From positions 10,023,001 to 10,087,000 of the forward strand of contig NC_044584.1 of NCBI RefSeq assembly GCF_901933205.1: 64,000 nt of DNA. The letters run 5' to 3'. The notes under the pieces were generated by a model. It searched no databases. It was not told the DNA's origin and was given only the letters and a program-made list of their open reading frames with translations. Origin of the DNA: Camarhynchus parvulus (lineage: Eukaryota; Chordata; Aves; Passeriformes; Thraupidae). Numbering within the stretch: the stretch's first letter is position 1; each line of letters starts with the position of its first letter. The position numbers and the translations under genes are program-made. Of the stretch, positions 60,601 through 64,000 are shown one piece after another.

Positions 60601-63564
60601 CCCAAAAATAAAACCAGGATTTTATGGCTTCCATTAAAAAAAACAACCCTAAAGAGATGTTGACATTCAGCATCCCATTTAAATCTGTAAATCTCAGTAT
60701 CTATTAAAGGAAAGAAACCATGTGTCTACTACCTGCAGTAAAGCACATCTTAAGACATTATTTGAGGCTTCTTCAGCCACAATTTTACTAAATCATAGAT
60801 CCTTTCTCCATCCAAATGGATATGGTAAGTGGTGGAAATGTAGCAAAGGGATTGAAGCACTCAGTAATGATATTTATTACACAGGTTAGATCACTAACCT
60901 GACACACACATGCTTCATGCTGTAACTCAAAAGTTATTTGAAGAGAATTGTGGAGTTTTAAAACAGTAACATAGAAAATATGGTATTTTTTGATTTCATA
61001 CTTTTCCTATGTACCTGAAGTTTAAAGGTAAGACAAACAGGAGTATCTGTGATATTTACAAGTCTAAGCTCCAACTAGTGTATGACTTTTGAGCAAACAC
61101 TCCTACAAATTTTATACAGATCTCAACAGACAATGTGTCTACAAAGTGATGAAATGAGTATTTTCTGCCAGAAGACAGTAGAGCACATTGGTCTTGCCAG
61201 ACAATATCAAGCCATACCCATCAAAGTTTGCCTTACCTACTTTGGCATCTTAAGCTGCTTGGCTGCATGGTCTCTTCAAAGTTACATTTAATTTTATGAA
61301 GAGAGAGGGAAGGGAACATGAACAGATATATGCACACACAGACATATCCAGAGCTGTGTACAGCCATGCCAACACAAATGGACATTCTCTAGCTACAAAA
61401 ACTCACATTCTTAGAGGTCTGAAAGAGCAAAGATGGAATAGGATGAAAGGAGCTCAATCTCACAGGACCACAGAATACCCTGAACTGGAAGGGACCTGCA
61501 TGCTCAGTAATTCCATATCTCAAAAACCAAGTGGGGAGGGAAAGAAGGGAGTTCTGTGAGGAATTCAGCACAACAGTTGTCCTGTGCCAGGTTCCAGGAA
61601 ACAGTGGAGCACTGGAGGCCTGGAATTCAGGTATTGTGAGAGCTTCCCATGGCCACCTGTGCATTAATGGGACTTCACAACTGTTTTCTATCAACCTGAA
61701 TGAACAAGCACCAAAACACTTCCAGACAGTTTGCCCTTTAGCTACTAAAGCTAACCACTCTTTCCTCCTACGTTACAAGCATTTTTAACTATGTATTTTA
61801 TGTGTTCTATATCATTCACAAAAATATATTAAATAGAATTCCACGGGGAGAACTATAATGCCTTATGCAAATAAGGATACAATTTCACTGGATTTAATCT
61901 CAGTAAGTAAAACTCATTTTGAAATTTAAAATATCTTGCTTAAAGGCAGAAATTACCTTTTTTAACACATCAACAGTTGCAAACAATACCATTTTTAAAG
62001 CTTGGCATTTTTGCAATTTGCTTGAAAAAATATTCGTGTGTCACCTCACAAATGAAGATTACAGACAAAAAGGAATTAGAGATTATCTTCAGTACCTGAC
62101 TGATGAGGTTGAGGAGGAGTTTGCCCTCTGAGCCAACCAGGCACGTCAGCAGCTGTGGGATCCAGGCCAGCCACTGGATGGGTGGGACACCAATACAATA
62201 CTTGTCCACTGCATCTGCCAAGGTGTTCTTATCATCATCAAAACTCAGCAGCCAAAGAACCTAGGAGAGAATTTCAAGAGGCTCTCTCAGTGCTTAAATT
62301 TAAGCCACATCAATCATTATGATGCACAAAAGCAGAGATATTTTATTAATATGACTGTGGAGTCCTTGAAAGTGCTAAAGCTGCCTCAGAGACAAGAACT
62401 TACATTCATTGTGCCTGGCCAATGCTATTTTTCACTCAGAAATAATATTTAAAGGATGTAAAAACTAAATGTAAGTGTACTCCTTACTATGAAATAAGAC
62501 AGAAAAGAGCAAATGAACACGACTGCATTCGAGAAATTCTTTGGGATTTTCGCTGAGGGTGTAGATAAAAATTTAGGCAATTTTATAGAGCCTAAAATAT
62601 ACAGCTCTGATAAATGAACCTTGATACAAGAACTTGATTATTTCTTTGGGTGTTCTTAATTATTTTAACTGCCCACCCCCAGTTTAAATTAAATGTAAAT
62701 ATATTAAGCATTGACTAAAAATCATTAACTATTATGCAACCAGACAAGGAGAATAATAAACTTCAGAGTGCTGTTGAGGCCACCTTTAATCTCAAATATT
62801 TTCTGTGTTTGTTTCATGATCAGAACAGTTTGTCTTCCCTGGTCTGGTAAAATTTTTTAATTTTCTTCATGAGAGAGATTAAATATCCCCAAACTGAGAA
62901 ACATACGACACAAACAGCTTTTCTTGACCAAAATTTTGCTGAATTTCAGAATAAAACTGTATGGAAAATGCTTATCTGGAATAAAATGTAATGCTTAGGT
63001 AAATATCAATATTATTTGTCCATAGTAATGATAAACAGACCACAAACTATGTTACTTTTTAAAGCACCAAAGGACGCCTTTTTGCAAGTATTGCACCACA
63101 CTAAGTAGTAGAAATGCTGGATGTGATTTGTCCTTTTCCTCCTACAGAAAGGTTCCACATCTAAAGGAAAACCCAGACATCCCACTGACATAAAAAATCC
63201 CAAAATTAATTATGAGCAACCACACACAGCCCCTCTATCTAAATGAAAGCTTTCCCTCAGTAACTCTTTCTCTAATTGCAAAAACTTGAGCACTGCACAT
63301 CATCCCAGCCCTTCCCAAGGGGGTGAAGCTCTGGGTGTTTTTTTAACCCCCCCAGACCTCACCTTTGCTAAGTATTTCCTGGATTTGCTCTCGTTCTGGT
63401 GGCGGCAGGCGTGCAGGTAGCAGGTGATGGCAGACACCCCCAGGTGGAGCTGCCTCTCCTTCACAAAGATGTTCTCCAGGTAATCCCCCCACATGGCCCA
63501 CGCCTTCACCAGCACGTCGTGCATTTGCACAGCTGCAGAAAAAGCTTTGTTTGCTTCCTCAGAC
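45392..63564 (-). CDS. TRRAP: TRRAP, C-terminal ~743 codons in 11 exons (5' part outside window)
   Basis: TRRAP is the very large PIKK-family scaffold of the SAGA/STAGA and TIP60/NuA4 histone acetyltransferase complexes. It binds activators such as MYC and E2F in the nucleus and has no kinase activity. Eleven exons (63363-63564, 62096-62260, 60054-60144, 58450-58649, 57428-57689, 50674-50899, 50086-50303, 49177-49361, 47652-47855, 46516-46710, 45392-45676) have matching splice phases and total 2233 nt including the stop. Seen in the translation: PIGEF-like N-lobe segment EVEIPGEF, YLVMND where active PIKKs carry the ATP lysine, GFAEFIFHLNRLNP in place of the GDRH catalytic loop, YFRFDIN in place of DFG, and a FATC tail ending DPAWHPWL. 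Human TRRAP is about 3,859 residues, so this is roughly the last fifth. No frameshift or internal stop is present. The gene reads off the right edge of the window. Confidence 0.98.
45677..46515 (-). other. TRRAP: TRRAP intron between exons 10 and 11
   Basis: 839 bp with GTTTGT donor and ATATAG acceptor. Holds a short (AC)n run at 45998-46014 and TA-rich sequence around 46139-46177. Confidence 0.9.
45998..46014. repeat. Short (AC)n microsatellite
   Basis: Eight or so AC units in the last TRRAP intron. No function implied. Confidence 0.9.
46516..46710 (-). CDS. TRRAP: TRRAP exon 10 of 11 (pseudokinase, DFG-equivalent)
   Basis: 195 nt, exactly 65 codons. Acceptor CATCCCAG before GACACTGGC; donor CTTCAAG|GTTTGT. 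Encodes DTGKLNVAYFRFDINDATGD, PVPFRLTPNISEFLTTIGVS and MIAVARCFAQPNFK. YFRFDIN replaces the DFG magnesium-binding motif. The PFRLTPNI segment matches the PIKK activation-segment region (VPFRLT). Confidence 0.97.
46711..47651 (-). other. TRRAP: TRRAP intron between exons 9 and 10
   Basis: 941 bp with GTGTGC donor and CCCAG acceptor. Nothing notable seen. Confidence 0.9.
47652..47855 (-). CDS. TRRAP: TRRAP exon 9 of 11 (pseudokinase C-lobe, degenerate catalytic loop)
   Basis: 204 nt, exactly 68 codons. Acceptor TGCTGTGCAG before GTTCTCAGA; donor GCCCAG|GTGTGC. Encodes VLRDILKEVQSNMVPRSMLK, HTFPNATDYWTFRKMFTIQL and GFAEFIFHLNRLNPEMLQIA. The GFAEFIFHLNRLNP run sits where catalytically active PIKKs have GxGDRHxxN; the Asp, Arg and His are missing. 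As I recall the human protein reads FVLHLNR here, so FIF would be a lineage substitution. Confidence 0.97.
48774..48958. repeat. Local direct repeat, copy A
   Basis: Closely matches 50950-51155 in the same orientation. Shared blocks include TAAGCTGAACTGCC, AAAAGACAGGCTCTG, CAAAGTCCTAG, ACAATAACTTAAA and CTCCAAAATATTCTG. By eye about 85 percent identical, with a few small indels. No family recognised. Lies in the intron between exons 8 and 9. Confidence 0.88.
48968..49138. repeat. GC-rich minisatellite, 43-44 bp period, ~4 units
   Basis: Units begin at about 48968 (diverged), 48996, 49040 and 49083, with a partial start at 49127. Each contains a version of CAGGGTGCTGGGGA followed by GCCCTGGATGAAATTG. 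The array ends about 38 bp from the TRRAP exon 8 donor, inside the intron. Its unit length is not a multiple of three, so it is not coding in a fixed frame. Confidence 0.88.
49177..49361 (-). CDS. TRRAP: TRRAP exon 8 of 11 (pseudokinase)
   Basis: 185 nt, GC- and CpG-rich. Acceptor CCCTGCGCAG before TG-CCG-CGG; donor CACCAG|GTACTG. Encodes PRVVAVSPQMRLVEDNPSSL, YKQRCAKKGIEHDNPISRYY and LATVQARGTQASHQ. The donor is followed within 40 bp by a GC-rich minisatellite. The coding frame stays open for about 80 codons into that intron, so an open frame here does not mark the exon's true extent. Confidence 0.96.
49362..50085 (-). other. TRRAP: TRRAP intron between exons 7 and 8
   Basis: 724 bp with GTACTG donor and TGCGCAG acceptor. 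Contains a perfect 10-bp inverted repeat with a 5-base loop (49801-49825). Confidence 0.9.
50086..50303 (-). CDS. TRRAP: TRRAP exon 7 of 11 (pseudokinase N-lobe)
   Basis: 218 nt. Acceptor TCCTGGCAG before GTTCATG; donor CACAG|GTACTG. Encodes FMPRVEIVQKHNTAARRLYI, RGHNGKIYPYLVMNDACLTE and RREERVLQLLRLLNPCLEKR, ending HLFFT. In active PIKKs the equivalent of PYLVMND is a FLLKG-type strand carrying the ATP-binding lysine. No lysine is present here, in keeping with a pseudokinase. Confidence 0.97.
50304..50673 (-). other. TRRAP: TRRAP intron between exons 6 and 7
   Basis: 370 bp. Holds a (GGAT)n microsatellite (50563-50615) and a 9-bp stem hairpin (50501-50521) with a 3-base loop. Confidence 0.9.
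50563..50615. repeat. (GGAT)n microsatellite
   Basis: About seven uninterrupted GGAT units followed by interrupted units (GGAGTGGGCGGATGGATGGA). Intronic in TRRAP. Confidence 0.95.
50674..50899 (-). CDS. TRRAP: TRRAP exon 6 of 11 (FRB-like region and start of N-lobe)
   Basis: 226 nt. A T-rich tract and TTTTAG acceptor precede AT-TTT-GAC; donor GCAAG|GTAACC. Encodes FDFSVPGSMKLHNLISKLKK, LEAKTKQLPKFFLIEEKCRF and EVEIPGEFLMPKPTHYYIKI. The VEIPGEF stretch lines up with the VPGTY segment before the kinase N-lobe in mTOR-type PIKKs (family knowledge). Phase 2 at the end: AG plus G gives the Arg of ARFMPR. Confidence 0.96.
50950..51155. repeat. Local direct repeat, copy B
   Basis: Partner of 48774-48958, about 2.2 kb away in the same orientation and in the GC-AG intron beside exon 6. 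It carries a C9 run near its start and about 14 extra bases (CCTGTCAG region) relative to copy A. Exons 6, 7 and 8 of the window lie between the copies. Confidence 0.88.
52272..52299. repeat. 14-bp tandem doublet
   Basis: Two copies of ATACCAAAAACCAA in the long TRRAP intron. Confidence 0.8.
57428..57689 (-). CDS. TRRAP: TRRAP exon 5 of 11 (end of FAT), followed by a GC donor
   Basis: 262 nt: 87 codons plus one base. Acceptor ATTCTTAG before GTGCTCAGA. Encodes VLRQLQQGLAKCYSVAFEK, VKKLVSTFGVGLENVSNV and LKGQFTT. The exon ends ACAACAG and the intron begins GCAAGTG, so the donor is GC, not GT. The nearest usable GT, four bases further on, would shift the frame. Joined to the next exon it reads QFTT-D-FDFSVPGSM, as expected for TRRAP. 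Confidence 0.96.
57690..58449 (-). other. TRRAP: TRRAP intron between exons 4 and 5
   Basis: 760 bp with GTATTT donor and CTTAG acceptor. Nothing notable seen. Confidence 0.9.
58450..58649 (-). CDS. TRRAP: TRRAP exon 4 of 11, with optional 18-codon 5' extension
   Basis: 200 nt. Long form: acceptor CTTTCCAG before ATTCAGGG, adding a Gln/Ser-rich segment (SGQQQPSSVGNQSHSASD) before PGPIRATAPMWRCSRIM. Short form: a second in-frame acceptor CTCTGCCTCAG before ACCCTGGG would start the exon at 58595 and read RYKSDPGPIRA, skipping 54 nt. Both preserve frame because the upstream exon leaves a single G. The rest encodes HPTLLSSLEGIVDQMVWFRE and NWHEE. Donor GAG|GTATTT. Confidence 0.93.
58650..60053 (-). 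other. TRRAP: TRRAP intron between exons 3 and 4
   Basis: 1404 bp with GTGAGT donor. A small GC hairpin (CCTCCCC-TTTT-GGGGAGG, about 58973-58990) is the only structured element seen. Confidence 0.9.
60054..60144 (-). CDS. TRRAP: TRRAP exon 3 of 11 (FAT region)
   Basis: 91 nt: 30 codons plus one base. Acceptor AAATAG before GTGGGAAGA; donor AGCG|GTGAGT. Encodes VGRVYPQAVYFPIRTLYLTL then KIEQRERYKS. The trailing G combines with the next exon to give Asp, whichever of that exon's two acceptors is used. Confidence 0.96.
60145..62095 (-). other. TRRAP: TRRAP intron between exons 2 and 3
   Basis: 1951 bp with GTACTG donor and AAATAG acceptor. It contains a short CR1 tail remnant (61458-61515). 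The rest is unremarkable AT-rich sequence. Confidence 0.9.
61458..61515 (-). repeat. CR1 LINE tail remnant
   Basis: Plus strand reads CACAGGACCACAGAATACC then TGAACTGGAAGGGACCTGCA, recognisable as the reverse complement of the avian CR1 3' end (CACAGAAT doublet followed by TTGGAAGGGACC). Only about 60 bp can be supported. Confidence 0.6.
62096..62260 (-). CDS. TRRAP: TRRAP exon 2 of 11 (FAT region)
   Basis: 165 nt, exactly 55 codons in phase 0. Acceptor CTCCTAG before GTTCTTTGG; donor ATCAGTCAG|GTACTG. Encodes VLWLLSFDDDKNTLADAVDK through PPIQWLAWIPQLL to LLLNLISQ, part of the helical FAT domain that cradles the pseudokinase. The donor departs from the usual GTAAGT or GTGAGT at +4 to +6, as in two other exons of this gene. 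Confidence 0.96.
62261..63362 (-). other. TRRAP: TRRAP intron between exons 1 and 2
   Basis: 1102 bp with GTGAGG donor and CCTAG acceptor. AT-rich, with a short C-run near 63347-63354 close to the donor. I see no repeat or RNA gene in it. Confidence 0.9.
63363..63564 (-). CDS. TRRAP: TRRAP exon 1 of 11 in this window (FAT region)
   Basis: 202 nt. Acceptor CACACAG precedes G-TCT-GAG, so the first base completes a codon begun in an exon outside the window. Donor AAAG|GTGAGG. Encodes SEEANKAFSAAVQMHD, AMWGDYLENIFVK and HACRHQNESKSRKYLAK, helical-repeat FAT sequence that matches vertebrate TRRAP. Ends in phase 0 and joins the VLWLLSFDDD exon. Confidence 0.96.
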
Positions 63565-64000
63565 CTGTGTGGTGACAAGTAGGAATATGAGCTTTATATG
63601 ATTTGGTAGCTGTTTGCTGGTGTAAGTCAGATTTCTGATAGGGCAAGCAATTAGTTTCTTAATATTCAGTGATGCTTTTGTTAAGTTCTCTAATAAGGTC
63701 CCTTACAACTGTTTTGTCATTGCTTTCCTTGCAGTTCAGCACCAACAAAAGTAAATGCTTCATAATGAAAACAGTTTCATTAGAGTTAAAAATCTCACAT
63801 ACTCCCTTAAAAAAGAAAAAAAAAAAAACTCCCAGGGCACTGCAGTGGAAACCCAAGCAGTGAAACTGGGAGAAAGAAGAGCAGATAATAAGGGGAATGA
63901 AGCAAAATCATTTAAACATGCTGCTCCACTGGGCAAAAAATGGAGTAAAGCAACATTGGGAAGATGATATTTAATTTATCTTTCAGAGGAATGCATCTTA
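63565..64000 (-). other. TRRAP: TRRAP intron (partial, runs off window)
   Basis: Intron upstream of exon 1 of the window. Only an adenine-rich run (63809-63829) stands out. No further exon is visible before the window ends. Confidence 0.85.

Noticed and set aside
63659..63856. Another TRRAP exon at the right edge
   Set aside because: The translation contains a poly-Phe stretch from an A-run and does not match TRRAP. No flanking splice sites fit.

Overview
The window is vertebrate nuclear DNA, almost certainly from a bird and probably a songbird. It is AT-rich with small GC-rich patches. Its one recognisable gene is split into short exons by GT-AG introns (one GC-AG). The identifiable interspersed repeats are CR1-type LINE tails, avian ERV LTRs of a kind common in passerines, and ancient MIR-like SINE relics. 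There are no operons, CRISPR arrays or bacterial-type genes.

Region 44.4-64 kb: the 3' part of TRRAP lies on the minus strand. Eleven coding exons run from 63564 down to the stop codon at 45392-45394. They join in one consistent reading frame and encode about 743 C-terminal residues: the C-terminal FAT region, the FRB-like/N-lobe region, the PI3K-like pseudokinase lobes and the FATC tail ending HPWL. A 3'UTR of about 1 kb follows, with an AATAAA at 44401-44406. The 5' part of the gene lies beyond position 64000. Notable details are a GC-AG intron, an alternative acceptor that would add or remove 18 residues, a 43-44 bp minisatellite beside one splice donor, and a ~180-200 bp direct repeat flanking three pseudokinase exons.

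Region 1-44.4 kb: no exon could be supported. The open frames here are short, occur in clusters on both strands inside GC-rich patches, and match no family I recognise. This stretch holds two solo LTRs of one family (23315-23679 and 35993-36360), an older fragment of another ERV LTR (25920-26092), a CR1 fragment with a local duplication (26763-27095), two MIR-like relics (about 8521-8660 and 38250-38345), several small tandem arrays, and GC/CpG-enriched patches (4.6-5.0, 17.1-17.45, 36.36-36.65 and 41.05-41.56 kb) that could be regulatory.

The window therefore reads as the tail of one deeply conserved chromatin-cofactor gene and its long downstream intergenic region. I looked for an undescribed biological system and found none that the sequence supports. 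The most useful leads are the TRRAP splicing features and the intronic repeats.
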